A program made the translations under genes and the position numbers. A model generated the notes under the pieces. The model was given only the letters and a program-made list of their open reading frames with translations, searched no databases and was not told where the DNA came from. Below are positions 18,368 through 31,599 of a stretch of DNA of 64,000 nucleotides, piece by piece; position 1 is the stretch's first letter, and every line of letters starts with the position of its first letter. Source of the DNA: Leuctra nigra (taxonomy: Eukaryota; Arthropoda; Insecta; Plecoptera; Leuctridae); the NCBI GenBank assembly GCA_934045905.1, contig OW203769.1:26319705-26383704 (forward strand), given 5' to 3'.

Positions 18368-21300
18368 CGTATTGATGCATACTACTAAAGCCAATAAACT
18401 AGCAATTTCTCAAAATCCAAATTTTTTAGCCGTATCCAAAATATGTGTACTCGTACCAAATTAAAAAAAAATACAAAGATGGTGTATTTGACCTATTGAC
18501 CATTTCTCAAACCTTGATGTAAGTCGCAATCATAGAGTGCAATTTAAGATATCGTCGTATTTGAAAGTCTGTTGATGTGATAGGAAATTGCGTGAAAAAT
18601 CCTAACTATGCAACTCTGATAGGAGCCGAATTCTTATACGCGCGGTCAAATTTTGACCCCCCCCCCCCCCCTCCCTCATAACTCTATATCCAAGAGCACC
18701 AAAAGATACACACAATCACGGTTCTTCTTGCTATGCCATGAATGCTCGGCAATATTTTATGAAAATCAAAGGTCGCGAAAAAAAATAGTTTTCATATTGA
18801 ATGACCCAAAGGTGTTATGAATTGCTTTTATTTCTTGTCGTTATTCTGATGACTCGCATTTCGACATTCCTTACGATCCTCTTCTAATCCGGTAGGTAAA
18901 TAGACGAATGTAGGATTTTTTAACATTTTATAAAAATATATTTAGGATTTAAAATGAAAATACGTATTTGATGTTCCTGATGACAAATAAAAATGTATTT
19001 AATTTAATTTTACAATCCAGTCATTGTGTTATGTCCTGCTAAAAAATATTGCAAAGATTATGGCAAGCTCTTAGTCTATAGATCTAGATATTATGTCTAG
19101 ATAGAAAAACACAATTCAAAGACTTAACACTATCAATCAAGACTCAAGATTTAAAAAAAAAGATTCAATGTCTAGATCTTTATTTTTTTTTTTTTCAGAA
19201 GGTGAATTATAATAATACGTAGTAGGTAGGTATGAAAAATCTTGTTAAAATTACCAAGATCTTGAATATTGAGCTTGATCTTGCCATGATTAGAAACATC
19301 TTGTAATTCTTGTTTAGATTTTTATGACCTAGATAATAAAATTATCCAGATCTTGCAACGTTTTCCTAAATATTTTAAAATCTTGCCAAGATCTTGGCAA
19401 TTTTTTAGCAGCCTTCGGCAAAATTAATAATTATTACTCAGCAGTATTATCGTATTTTCTAAAATGCACCACATATTTTATCCCCATTTAAAATAAAAAT
19501 ACAAATTGCCTATACATTAGGAAATACTTTTGATTAACAAGCTTAAAAATAAAAACTTTTATTTTCTTTTTAACTTCTAAACTTTCATAGACGTTTTTAT
19601 TGTAACTTAGGCTCTAATTAATATTTCTCTATTAGTATTATATTCCCAAACATCGATTAATTAAGTCATTGTTTGGTAACTTTTTTCTTTATAAGTCACT
19701 TTTTCTTTATAAAAGTCACTTTTTAAAAAGGTATTATTGACCAGCCTCAATGACTGAGTACCAACGCATTGTGTCAACGATGTTACTGCTATCATTGACA
19801 ATCAAAACTAGCTGCTATACGTACAAATAGTACTGGTTAGGACTGTATTGGCGCTACTGACAGAGCGGTGTCTGTTCTCTGGCAATGTTTCGCTTGAACC
19901 ATCAGTCAAATGCACACTTGAGAAGGTTCAAGGAAGAGATAGATCTTCATTCATTCACTCTTCACATTTCAGACAGCTCGCATCGACGAGGAATTCACTA
20001 CATCTCTGATATTAGAAAATATACAGCCATTTGTGAAACGCGATTTTTAGTAAAGAAAGGACAATCACAGGATGTTTTTGTTGTTAGTATTCTCAGTGGT
20101 GGCTATTACAGTGTGCAAGGTGTGACAATTGCACACCTGATCATCCAAGAAAATTATTTAAAAGTGCTCCCTAATCCAGGAAATAGGAAGTTAAATATTT
20201 TGTCTTATCATTTTGCTCTCCAAAAGACGTAAAAATGCATCAATTTCAAACTAAAGATACAAAAAAATCCGGGGTTATGCGCCCCGGCCCCGCATCTGCT
20301 GGGGGCTCTTCTCTTAGAGTACTTTCTTCTACGTCCTTCTATGTAATTGAACACCTGTTGTAAAGCCAAATAGCCGCCACTGAGTATTCTAATCTGTCTG
20401 GAAGTAATTCGTAGTTAGGTTTGCTGCAAAAATTGCAGTGTTCGTTCAAGAGTTTCAAGAAAACCACGTGGTACAACTACATTTTTGTGACCTCGCCTCT
20501 GAAGTCAAATTTCAAACATTTTGCCGGTACTTCAACCATCAAGATACATTATTATCTACACCGTGACTACACTTTTTCTAATTCCTGGAAAACACATTCT
20601 TGTGCGGTCTTAATCCTCTTATTCATACGTACTGCTGTTTGAATAAGCTTAATTAAGTATTAATTAAATTGACGGGCGTGGGCTCTCATATCATGGAGAA
20701 GATTGTATCTCATCCTAAATATGATACCAGCTTCTACGATGGGTATAATGTGTAATATATTTACTCGGTAAAGAACTCGAATGAATTTGCTAGACGTTAA
20801 TTCTACCAGTTCCGCAAGTCTGCGGGAGAGTTTGTAATATTATCTTGATGATAAAAACGTGTCATCGCAACAAACCGGTAGGTCTAGATGGCTATCTTCC
20901 CGATGACAGTAATGTAGAGGCCCGCTTGAACATCGCAACTACCGGAGCTTCAAGTATTGTGCAGGCGAATCCCATTGCAAATAGTCGACTGATATCAGTT
21001 TGTACAAGAGTTTGGTGGAACTATTTCAACAATGTCAATGGTTTGGGACTTAAAAAAGAACTTGGTATAAATAAACTGTTACAATCTGGGATCTGTGCAG
21101 TCTGGTGAAACGTGGGAAAATGTCTGCATGTAGACGTGAAAATCGGGTGGTTAAATTATACATCTATTTTTTTGTATGAAATAATATCCATAAAACACGC
21201 TTATAAAACTGTCTGATTCACTAAAAGTATAGCTAAAATCTCGAACTTGATCTATATTTAACAAAAATCACACATCGGCTCATTGAATTTTATGCGTCTT

Positions 21301-21436
21301 TTATACAACGTGAACAAATTTATTGGGCACTTAGATCAAAGAAGAAATATCTAAGTAAAATCAAAAGACCTCCCACTGACCTTTCTTAATAGTCTAATCT
21401 GTAACACTTCCCTTGGCATTCAAATAAAACACTAAC
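18368..21436. other. non-coding DNA with dispersed repeat fragments
   Basis: No supportable gene. A C15 run lies at 18657-18671. The segment around 20225-20325 shares a GC-rich motif (CCGGGGTTATGCGCCCCGG) with about 32035-32075, marking a dispersed repeat. A 115-codon open frame at 19885-20232 has no recognisable domain and ordinary AT-driven composition; I do not call it a gene. Confidence 0.45.
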
Positions 21437-21875
21437 CTTTATAAATAAAATCGTATCCAAAAATACAGCTTGACGAGTCGACGCCTGTGGAAGCACTTTT
21501 AGACGTCACTTCACCTCTCACTCGTCTTGATCACTTGTCATCTGCTGATGACGGCGTCGCGACGACGACGACGACGTCGACAATGATGCGACGCCGGTCA
21601 GCGAGAGGAATCGGTCAAGGGAAGGGTAACGAATGTGTCCGTGCTGTCTCCACTACTGATCGCGGACGGGAGAGCACGACGACGACGACGACGACGATGA
21701 CGACGGGCGATGCACACGAACGTCTCCGACTGCACGCGGAGGCGGCGGACGAGTGACTGACTGACTGAGGTTGCTGTCGGCGTGCTCAAGGGGCGTGAGG
21801 AGCGCGAGCTGCGGCGGAGTTCGCGGTGTCACTTGATCTAACTTGGCTGGCAAGAGCGACGTCAACTATATATTC
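21437..21875 (-). promoter_or_regulatory. CpG-rich island, possible promoter and non-coding first exon
   Basis: About 440 bp, much richer in CG than its flanks, with (CGA)n-type runs at 21557-21585 and 21675-21705. On the minus strand it shows a TATATAG at about 21871-21865, insect initiator-like TCAGTCAGTCAGTCAC at about 21768-21753, and a donor-like AAAG then GTTAGT near 21440. This order (TATA, initiator, GC-rich leader, donor) would suit an untranslated first exon transcribed leftwards. No coding frame is claimed. Simple-sequence expansion alone could also explain it. Confidence 0.35.
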
Positions 21876-22497
21876 GCAACGGGCATTATGATTGTTTTAC
21901 GATGTTGAAGACTAGATATTTGCGGTGGTGAGCGTGAAAATATTGGACAATTGTATGCGGTATAACGCTACGCTACCGTGGTCCTCTGTTTCGATGCCCG
22001 CGGTTGTTATAATAGGCCACGACCGCCCATCCTTACCTTATCGTCGTCATCATAATCAACGCATTCCATTCTCTCTGCGGGTGTTATATCTATCGTATGA
22101 AGATTTATTTTTTGTACCAGTCTTACGCTATGTGGTATAAAATTAGATTACTAAGAAAATGTAGTTAACCTTAATTATAAATTCATTCATGTTGATACAC
22201 TCGAACAAATAATAAACGGTATTCGAAAGAAAAGGATTGGCTGATAAAGGATTGATGGCATCATTCCATAAAGTATGTACTAACGCATAATCTAACTCTA
22301 GTAGAGAATAACAAGGATTGATTTTCAAGGAACTGACCAGTATAGCCAATCCGTTTTGTTCAAATACTGTTTTTACTTGGTCCAAGTGTACGTAAAACAA
22401 TTTCCAAAAAAGTAAATTTGTCGTCGCATTTAAACTTTCTTAGAAACCAGACATAAGTTATTAAATGTATTTTTGAGTACATTAGAGAGAATCATTA
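21876..22497. other. non-coding DNA, no gene seen
   Basis: No gene or repeat can be supported between the CpG-rich island and the truncated Helitron-like copy. Confidence 0.45.
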
Positions 22498-22790
22498 CTA
22501 GGAAAACGCCCTGTGTAACGCGTTGATAAGCGAGCCTTCGTATTGATGCGAATGCAAGTTTCTTCTCTACAAACCTGGGAAAGAGCCGAAACGAAATGCG
22601 TCAAAGAAGTACAGTAACCACCGCACTTACAATATCTGATGACAAATATTTCCAATTCATCAGTAAAATATCAATTTCTTTTTAGTATAATGACAGATTA
22701 GTTGAAAATCGTCAAGATTCCTCAAATTTGGTCCCAATGACCATGTTGATCGGTGAAACGGTTCTATTTATATTTTTCTAAAAGTCACCG
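22498..22790 (-). mobile_element. Helitron-like element, truncated inverted copy A5
   Basis: It begins at its 3' terminus (CTAGGAAAACGC on the plus strand, i.e. GCGTTTTCCTAG on the minus strand) and keeps the family hairpin region with AACGCGTT. Family-like sequence continues to about 22790 (for example GGTCCCAATGACCATG) and then stops without the GAGCGAGCG left terminus. The right boundary is approximate. Confidence 0.45.
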
Positions 22791-25071
22791 GATCTCGTTC
22801 AAAAACGAAACCGCTCATATGACATTAGTGTGTGTGCATGTCAAGTCAACATATATAGTGACATGCTTCGTAGTAAGTCCAGCCGCCTGGACACCTGCGG
22901 AAGAGGGGGGAGGGGCACTATACCCCCTGGAATACAGGAACTTTTTGAAGTACTCCTCTTTTCCAGCTCAAGGTAGCAACTAAAGTTGAACCCAAAATGG
23001 GGTTTTTTTATGTGCCTGACACTCACTTTGTTTTTTATTTATTTGTTCACGGGAGATATTTTTTTTCTTCATGTTTTATTTTATTATACGTTTCTTTAGC
23101 AGCTAAAAATAGTAGTAGGTATTAAAAATCTAAACGTATGTATTAGGTTGAATACTTAGGTTTATTGCTAGGTACTCACTTTGTTTTTCACATGTAATTT
23201 TTTTTAATAAAATAAAATTCCAGAGTTTTCAAAATAAATTAGGGAGTTTTTATATAATATATTTTTGTATTTACGCCACGCTTTAGATGATAGTTTTAAT
23301 GCTAGGCTATAAGTATAGGAAATATAGAGTTCAACCCAGAAACAGGGTTACGGAATTATGTGGTAAAAAAAGAAAATTAGGTAAATTCATGCAGTATTTT
23401 TTAGTATAATTAACGTTTCTAGTTGGATGCAGACTTTATAAAAAGTTTTTATGAAATGGAACATGAAAAACAACGTTAAAATTAATGAACAATAAATTGG
23501 CCTGTTTCTAAGTTGTGATGTTCAGTAGGTCTATCTTTTTGAGAATGTCGATTCTTTTGAAGTGAAGACCGTGCAAAGTCCAAGTTACCGTGACAGACAA
23601 ATATCTTCGTGGGGGGCAAAACGTGGCATGGAGCAATAAACTATAGACAAGTGCAAAAGAAAACAATTAAAAAACAACGGTAAAGGTATAGCGAAATAAA
23701 TTCAATCAGGTAACTGACAGAGGAATTAACAAAATTATCAATATGTATAGACGTTTCAAAAAGGGATAATTAAATAATAGACAAATTAATATCACGTATG
23801 TGCACTTTCCTAAATTGTTCAGGGGGCATCGAAGAACGGGACTTTTTCAAAAGCGCAACGAATTATGATGTTCACACTCGTACCCCAGAAGAAGGCTTGA
23901 AGTCTGTTTTCTAGATTTTGCCTTGGACTTTTTTGTAACGATGTAATCAAGCTCTATCAATTGCATTACAGTTCTCTTACACAATGACTCATGTCGCAAT
24001 TACAAATATGATATAAAAAGGCCGATCTACTTTTTGAGCAGAACTCACGAAATGGACTTCCGGCCTTCTAGCTCTGAGGTACGCAGAGATGAATCAAGCA
24101 TGCAAGTTATTGCAATTAAATGCAATTGTTTGCTCTTTTAGAGGTAAAATGTCAAAAATTAAAAAGTGAATTTACGTGGTTTTGTCGAAATAATCGAAAT
24201 TGATAAAAACATTACTCATGGAAAATTTAAAAAATATTGATAATTTATGAAGATAATAAGAAATCTTGAATATACAACAGAAAGCCCGTGGTCATAAAAG
24301 AATACTCGAGCTAACTATCCGTGAAATATGGCTCCATTGTCGATGATCTGTCGGGTGATTTGTATGTTTTCGATGGGTGATTGTGGGACTTGTTTGTAAG
24401 ACGTGAATGCAATCTGTGATCACATAACGGGTATACGAGCATTGTCCACGCATGAACAGCCGATTGGGCTCGAGCCAACTGTATACCTATAGTCATTACC
24501 ACTGATACCAGAGTGATTTTACATGATGAGAAACAATTCACGCTCTGGATGAGTTGCAATGGAAATACTTGATTGATTTCAATTCAATTCAATTCAATCT
24601 TTTTTATTAATAAATAAATAAAAATACAATTTTCTATAAACGATGCCCCATAGCCAATTATCTAGTCTGGAGCAATACACTTAAAAATTAAATATAATTT
24701 ATATAATGGAAACACTTGCACAAATTAAGCATTACAATTGGAATTATTGAATTATTGAAATTGAATTTAAAATTAAATACAGTATAATATATTGTGGCAA
24801 AGATTAGCTAATCTTCATTGTGGTTAGAAATCACATCATTTTTATTTTTTACAACTGAATTTTTTCCGGAAACAAAATCTGCAATCCCGTCACTCTGGGG
24901 TTGTTGATAAAAGCTTGAATTGTATGCAGATGTTATACACGGAGGTTTTAAATGTCGTGAAAATCCTCCTGGGTGTGATGTATGTGATGCACCATTGTCC
25001 ATTCATTGTCCATTATCCATTGTCCATGCACCATTGTCCATTATGCGAATGTAGTGTCAAGTCAGAGGTAC
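22791..25071. other. non-coding DNA; (ATTCA)n tail near 24580
   Basis: No gene is supported. A short AATTC-type pentamer run at about 24577-24598 is followed by T-rich sequence and could be the 3' tail of an old LINE on the minus strand. Short direct duplications of CACCATTGTCCATT occur at 24989-25042. Confidence 0.45.
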
Positions 25072-26764
25072 TTATCTCAAGTAGTGGAGTAAAGATGTCT
25101 AAAATTAGTGCATTTGTGATACCTTTCGTGAAAATTGGTACCCTTACTAATTCAAGTATGAGGAATCCAAAAATCAATGGCACCAACCTGAGAAATTAAT
25201 ACTTTCTGCGTAATTAGCATAATTAGCATAATTAATAAACATAGATAATAAATATATATAATTTTATAATATGGTCTTTATTAGTATCCATCGAAAGCTC
25301 GTCATGATTACAATCCATATAAATTATAAAATGTTAAATTTTTTCATTCACATAATAATTAATCGCTTAATTAATTATTTTATAAAAATCGCCATTTAAC
25401 AAAATGCTTAAAATGACCCTCTCAGATTTTGATAAAACTTGGTAGCATTAGTCACAAGCCCAAAGTAAAACATACGTATTTTTTGTTTTGTCCATTTATT
25501 GAGTACTTTTGGATTTTCAGGCCCTCAAATAATCAAAATTTTTGTTTCCATTCTTTCACTTGAACTGTTCTGACTTTAACGCCGTTCGAGTAAGAAGATT
25601 CGTCTTTTTTTAATTTGGTTACTCTAATTATTGGGTACTTATTATAGTATGGTCATTTAAGGGGAAAAAGTCAAAATTTTGGCATCCAAAATGCCTATTC
25701 ACAAAAACGTATTTCTTCTAATTTTCAATGCATTATGATGAAATATGGGTTAAATGTACAAAGAAAGGAATTCTGTTATCAAATCAATGGCCAATGGGTA
25801 CTTAATGTAAAAACACTTTTCTGTGTTAAGGAAGGGGGGGGGGGGGGCAATGATAAATTCAGACTCATTTCTTAACGGGGTAGAGGACGAATTTCCCAAT
25901 ATTCAGGGTTATTTGTAGGGTGACCAAATATCAATTATCTGTATCATAGAAATTACGATCGAGAGAAACAAAATTGTGACCCCCCCCCCCCCCCCCCCCC
26001 AGCTCCATGTGGGTCCACGGCGTACGGTTTGCACGGAGCGCATATATGGAGATAAATATTAGTTTATGAAAGAAAGGAGTAGGTGGATGCTATAAATGTA
26101 AAACACACATATTACAACACAAAATACGTTTTTGTGAATAGGCATTTTGGAACCAAAATTTTGACTTTTTCCCCCTTAAATGACCATACTATAATAAGTA
26201 CCCAATAATTAGTTTAACCAAATTTAAAAAAGACGAAACTTCTTACTCGAACGGCGTAAAAGTCAGAACAGTTCGAGTAAAGGAATGGAAACCAAAATTT
26301 TGGTTATTCGAGGGCCTGGAAATCCAAAAGTACTCAATAAATGGACAAACCAAAAAATACGTATGTTTTATTTGGGCTTGTGACTAATGCTACCAAGTTT
26401 TATCAAAATCTGAGAAGGTCATTTTAAGCTTTTTGTTGAATGGCGATTTTTATAAAATAATTAATTATGCGGTTAATTATTATGTGAATGAAAAAATTAA
26501 ACTTTTTATGATTTATATGGATTGCAGACATGACGAGCTTTCGATGGATACTCATAAAGACCATATTATAAAATTATATATACCTTTTTATCTATGTTTA
26601 TTAATTATGCTAATTATGCTAATTACGCAGAAAGTATTAATTTCTCAGGTTGGTGCCATTGATTTTTGGATTCCTCATACTCGAATTAGTAAGGGTACCA
26701 ATTTTCACGAAAGGTATCACAAACGCACTAATTTGCCATTATATAGGACATCTTGACTCCACTA
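25072..26764. mobile_element. 1.7-kb foldback element with about 650-bp inverted arms
   Basis: The left arm (about 25072-25735) and right arm (about 26125-26764) are inverted copies, roughly 90-95 percent alike by eye, apart from small indels near the outer ends. Outer termini are TAGTGGAGT and ACTCCACTA. The unpaired centre is about 390 bp, with a G14 run (25834-25847) and a C21 run (25980-26000) at equivalent positions of the two arms, so the arms may once have been longer. Open frames in the arms (up to 107 codons at 26433-26756) are AT-driven and lack domains. A possible AAG duplication flanks the ends. Confidence 0.75.
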
Positions 26765-28456
26765 AAGGGTCCTTGGTGACAGCTTCAATAACATCGATAA
26801 AGTATTTAATCAGATTTCTTAAGGAGACGATCATCTCCAGAAAAAATATAGTCGAAATTTTATTTTTATTTTAATATTTTTAAAAAGCTACCTCTTTTAC
26901 CCACCACTGTTATTGGAAAAAATTAATTATTATTATTATTATTATTTTTAAATAATAAATTATTATTACCTCTTTATTATCTCATTTCATACATGGCACG
27001 CTCACATATCACCAGAAAAAAACAGTACTTCTAAGGTAATATGAATTAATAATATAACTTATAAATACATTTATTATTATTATTAAAATTGTAATGTATG
27101 TATAAATGTTTTGCGTAATAAGTTCAGTGAATACATAGTTCCATTTAAAATATTTATATAGGTACATTAAAAATGGCGTGAACGCCATTTTTATACCGTC
27201 ACTTTTCGCTTTCTTCAGATTTATGGATCGAACTTTACGAATAATTATACATTTTTTCAGAGGGTGCCCATTGGGTTGTATGAGATATTATAATGGATTG
27301 TGTGCAAATTCTGAAAATCGATGTGCTAGTGAAATGTGCTGACATGCCGTGCGTCAAGTTATGAACCAGAGAATAATTAATTAAACACGATAATAATGTC
27401 AAAAACTAACATTTCCTCGGGCTGTGCGTCCACCCGCCACGGAACTTGATACTTTTAATTTGGCCCGTCTTTAAAAATTGGAAATATGGACACCCTAATC
27501 TGAATTCTGAATTAGCTCAGGGGATATACCGGAGATCCATGAAGACAATAAACAACTGGGTCATAAACACATAAAACAATTTATAATGTCTTTGATAATC
27601 GATAAATTACTATCATGTCTAAAGGAAACGAATTTCCATTATGAAATAAAGTCGGCGTTTTCTAATATTTTTTTAATACATTTTGTTATATTTTTTATAT
27701 TATTTTACCCTCGATTTTACCTAGTATTTGATCCTTTTACACTTTTACACTCACTTTATTCTCTGATTCTGTCCTTGTACGAATATGAGCGCATTTATTT
27801 ATTCTTTAATTATTTAATTCATTCATTCACTAAAATACTTTTTCTATATAGTTCTGTGTCTGGGCTTTTTGCAACTAATGTACTGGAGTAGGTAATTGTG
27901 AAATAGAAAGTTACTGTTCGTGAATTGATCTGCGGAAATCGATAGCATCGTTTAAAGAATCTTTGGAAAAAAATAAGTAAGTTCATTGAGTGTCAATGCC
28001 ATGAATGAATGTAGTGATAGTAAACAAGAAATAATCAGTTGCAATTTATTACTACCAATTGGAACTTTACTATAGAAACAAAAAACTATGTTTCCTTGAG
28101 CAATTGACTTTTAGTATCCCTTCAAAGTTCAAAGCGTAATTTATTTAAATCCTTTTTATCTTGACTGTTAGTTGTGTATTTATTTTCAAAAAATTCAGCA
28201 CAATGCTTTTTATAACAAAGTTAGAACAATAAAATAAGTGCTGAAAAAATAAGATTTTGGTGTTTTATCAGAAAACAAACTTTTGAGAATTCTTAAACTT
28301 GAACCTTTGAAACCATTCAAGTCGGGATTTTTATTTATTGTACTATTTAATCCACATTATCAAGTTCAAATACTTTAAAGAATCAACGAATTTAAAAAAA
28401 AATCACTCATTAAATTTCCAGTGGTTTTTCATGCTCCCTTTTCGTTTACAATTTAC
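26765..28456. other. non-coding DNA with (ATT)n microsatellite
   Basis: No gene is seen. An ATT trinucleotide run lies at about 26923-26946. The rest is AT-rich. Confidence 0.5.
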
Positions 28457-28594
28457 CTCAACCCCATCCAAACGACGTTTATTTTTAGTAATCTGATTCA
28501 GACGTCGCCGCGTGTAAATCAACGTTTTAATCGCGTCTTTAAGTGGCGTCTCGACGCCCGGGGTAGAATCCGACGCCGGTAGATGAGCGTCCAT
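28457..28594 (-). CDS. candidate first coding exon, unidentified protein
   Basis: On the minus strand an ATG at 28594 in a good context (A at -3, G at +4) opens 46 codons with CpG-rich, coding-like codon use. The peptide begins MDAHLPASDSTPGVETP and continues with a basic stretch (YTRRRLNQITKNKRRLDG). At 28456 the sequence GAG then GTAAAT gives a consensus 5' splice donor, and the coding character is lost past it. I infer the first coding exon of a gene running towards lower coordinates. Possible downstream pieces, such as the exon-like stretch at 12270-12422, cannot be linked without transcript data. I do not recognise the family. Confidence 0.45.
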
Positions 28595-30729
28595 AATAAA
28601 CGACGCTTTAATTGTTAGTTAGCCAAGTTTTGTTAATAGCTTAGCTAAGAGCGATTTAACACGGTGACAACGTGTTCTGAAATTTGGTCTTTGTCCGTGG
28701 TATACAACGATTAATGGTCTTTGTCTATAATTTTCAAGATCAAGGCTGGTGAGCCGTAAACAAATTCCACCGCAAAACAGAAGCTGTTATAACTCGAGTC
28801 CAAGAAATGTATGAAAACCAGATTTGTAATACTTAACATATTTATTTTTTATGGCTTGCCATTTGCCAGCGAAGTGAATATTTGCTATTTTATTATCCTT
28901 TGAAAGGCATAATGTAATAGTTTTTAATGCTTGCCAAAACCACTGCTGTTTTTACTGCTAGAGATATTGTTTTTAACTGTGAACGCGTTGAGAGGTTATT
29001 TAAAATTGAAATTGGCTTGTAGCAAGAAGCTATTACAAAATCCTAGCAAAATCATTGCGTTGCGTTTGTAAACCGAAATAGTAAAAACCTTGTCGAAGTT
29101 TTTTAAATCAAAATGCGAATTTATTGGCGCCACCGCGATAGCACTAAATAAATGTTGTGAATCGATTGACTAAATTTCAGGGCCTACATTTTATTATTTT
29201 TTTATTGTTATATTAGAAACACAGATGTTTATAATTTTCTTCGTAGGAGGATGACATTTTTCGCTCTTGCATACCCTAATTGACATTATTGTGTTTGTGT
29301 AGGCTATGATCCAGACGAGCAGTCAAAGAGTCGGCCTTGTTCTATGCCTTCCCACGAATGCGCGGGCCACGGGCCCTGCACACCCGGGCCCCAGTCCCAA
29401 ATCAGGTCCCACCGGGCCGAACGCTCCGTCCCCGGTTCACCCCAATTCCGCCCCAATGCTGGACCCCCACGGACCGGTGCCCTTTGGTTGACCCCTCCCC
29501 TGACCACCATGAGATGAAAATACAATATTGTAGATATAAAATATTGGACCGTTTCATATTTCCATTCAAAGTTTTCTTGCTATGCTAGAATGAAAAGTAA
29601 AGGCGTTTGGTTTCATCTACCTATATTAGTTCTTGATGACCGCAGGTGTGCTGAAGAATATCTCGTATCATGATGTCGAAAATATGCGTATCATCCTCAT
29701 AGTTATGATGAGACATCAAAATGCCACACGGGATAGGACTAGCCGACCAAGATTATTTATTACGTTTTATCAGCGATTACCTACTAATTTACTTGTCGAG
29801 GTAATTTGAATTGATGCAGGGTTTTGAATAATCTGTGGTTAAATATTGGCGGGAGACGTTGCTAATTCGAAATTTCGAACTGTTTGATATTCTAAGGACG
29901 TTGCATGCTGAAAGGCCTTACTTACAATGTTGCAGCATTTTATGCCAGTATTTTAGTGAGGTTATGTCTTACGGGATTTGCAAAGCATGCCGAATGCTGT
30001 TTTACTTTGCGAGCAGGCTCATTAACCTTGGGGAAGTTTAGTTTCGTCAATTTTGGCTGCCAGTTCAAGAGAACGACTGTCGTTTGGCAGACGAAATCGT
30101 AATGCAATAAAATATTGGTTAAAGTGGACACTAAAATGAGCATTAGGCATGGAAAGTTTATGTTGTTTTATTTGCGAACTGTTATGAAATAAACATTTAT
30201 GTATTTTTAAAAATAGCACGATATTGAAATAAAAGTTTGCAAATGAAATGCCATCGTGATTTAAAAAGCAAATAAATAAATAATTAAATTAATAAACAAA
30301 AAACGTACTATTTGGAAAGGTTAATTAATTTTAGTTCAATCAATTGCACGTAGAATAATGTTATTCTTATTTGGGTGAATTATTATTACAGCTATTAACA
30401 TTAGCATTTGTCATTCCTTTTTGCTTGATTCTTTTGCTGCGAAGTCAACTTGTTTAACATTGTTTAGCTTGTTTAACAAGTAAACATGAAAGACCACCCA
30501 TAAAACAGTAATATTCTGGTGCCATGGGTCAAAACAAAAATATCTTCAGCTCAAGCTCCTGCTCACTATCTTACTATAAGCATACTCTTCAAAGACGCTA
30601 ACAAAGTTATCATTGCTTTATTGCTTCATTAATTAAATTTCGTAAATATCTAGTTAGAACACGATGAGGAAGACATGTCTGGCGACAATTTTGGCAGCCT
30701 CTGCTCATAGATCGAGCGTTCCAATTAGT
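28595..30729. other. non-coding DNA with a GC-rich proline-coding tract
   Basis: No gene is supported. From about 29330 to 29500 the sequence is strongly C-rich and would encode proline-rich peptides in several frames. It resembles 13740-13800, so I treat it as a dispersed repeat. Elsewhere the DNA is AT-rich. Confidence 0.45.
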
Positions 30730-30832
30730 TGTATAACTCTGTGTGAAATGCTACGGCGTATCTTCTCGTGAGACCGGCTGGGATGCGAACCCACGCACTC
30801 TGGGTGCGGTGTTACCATGTGACACTGACATG
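30730..30832 (-). mobile_element. tRNA-derived SINE-like fragment
   Basis: On the minus strand a T-arm-like TGGG-TTCGCAT-CCCA hairpin gives a good pol III B box (GGGTTCGCATCC, at 30792-30781). An A-box-like TGTCACATGGTAAC lies upstream. The D and anticodon arms do not fold as a true tRNA, so it is more likely a SINE head than a tRNA gene. Boundaries are approximate. Confidence 0.45.
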
Positions 30833-31308
30833 ATCTTCTAGAGCTGCATGAACACGACACTTCAGAGCTGCTAGGAAACCAGCCGTTATTCGAAAATTCA
30901 TTCGAATGTTTGAATCTCCCATAGCCTTCTCAAATTCGAATGTCCGCATGTTATATTGTAAATAGAACGTTTGAACTAAGTACGTTCTTTTGCCGCATGA
31001 AACGTGCCAATGACAACTTTTTTGAGAGGGGCATTTTCATTTATAAAATAATGGTTTTTATCATATTATTTCATATTGATTTTCAATACTATTGAAATCT
31101 TTGGTTGTTTTTAGGTACACGTCACTTATACGAAATTTTGCACCGTTTTCAGAAAATGTTCTGGCTGGGTTCAAATATTCCTGTTTCTTCCGTGATTCTT
31201 CTGGATGTTATTTGATTTTTTACTGATTTAACACACTCAGGGTATGGAGGATAGTACGTAAGATATTTAAAACTCGATGCTCAGGGAGTGATTTTGTCAT
31301 TCTCCGCT
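30833..31308. other. non-coding DNA, no gene seen
   Basis: AT-rich DNA with short poly-T runs between the SINE-like fragment and the hAT-type insertion. Confidence 0.5.
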
Positions 31309-31316
31309 TTCTGAGC
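31309..31316. repeat. target-site duplication, left
   Basis: TTCTGAGC, identical to 33601-33608. Eight bases is the hAT-family length. Confidence 0.9.
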
Positions 31317-31599
31317 CAGGGACGACGCTAAGGGGGGGCCTTTTTTTCACGCGGCCCCCCCGTGTGCCCCCCCCTCCCAAACCAAATGTGGGAAAATAAA
31401 TATCTTGAAAGTCTATACTTTTCTTCAATTTTTTGCACTGTTCAAATTATCAAATAAAACATCAGCTGACATTTTTTTGCAAATAGGCGACTTTCGTATG
31501 CCAGACATAATGAAGTTCCTAAGAAGTATAGCAGGGTTGACAAAAATTGGATAAGATACGGAGCTCAAAAATAAGGAAAGATCTTGCAATGGAGACAGT

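Noticed and set aside
19885..20232. 115-codon open frame on the plus strand
   Set aside because: No recognised motif, no splice or promoter context, and its end overlaps a dispersed repeat.
26433..26756. 107-codon open frame in the right arm of the foldback element
   Set aside because: AT-driven composition, no domain, and it lies in an inverted arm whose mirror copy does not keep the frame.
30775..30832. A functional tRNA gene on the minus strand
   Set aside because: The T arm is good, but acceptor, D and anticodon arms do not form a standard cloverleaf; a SINE head is more likely.
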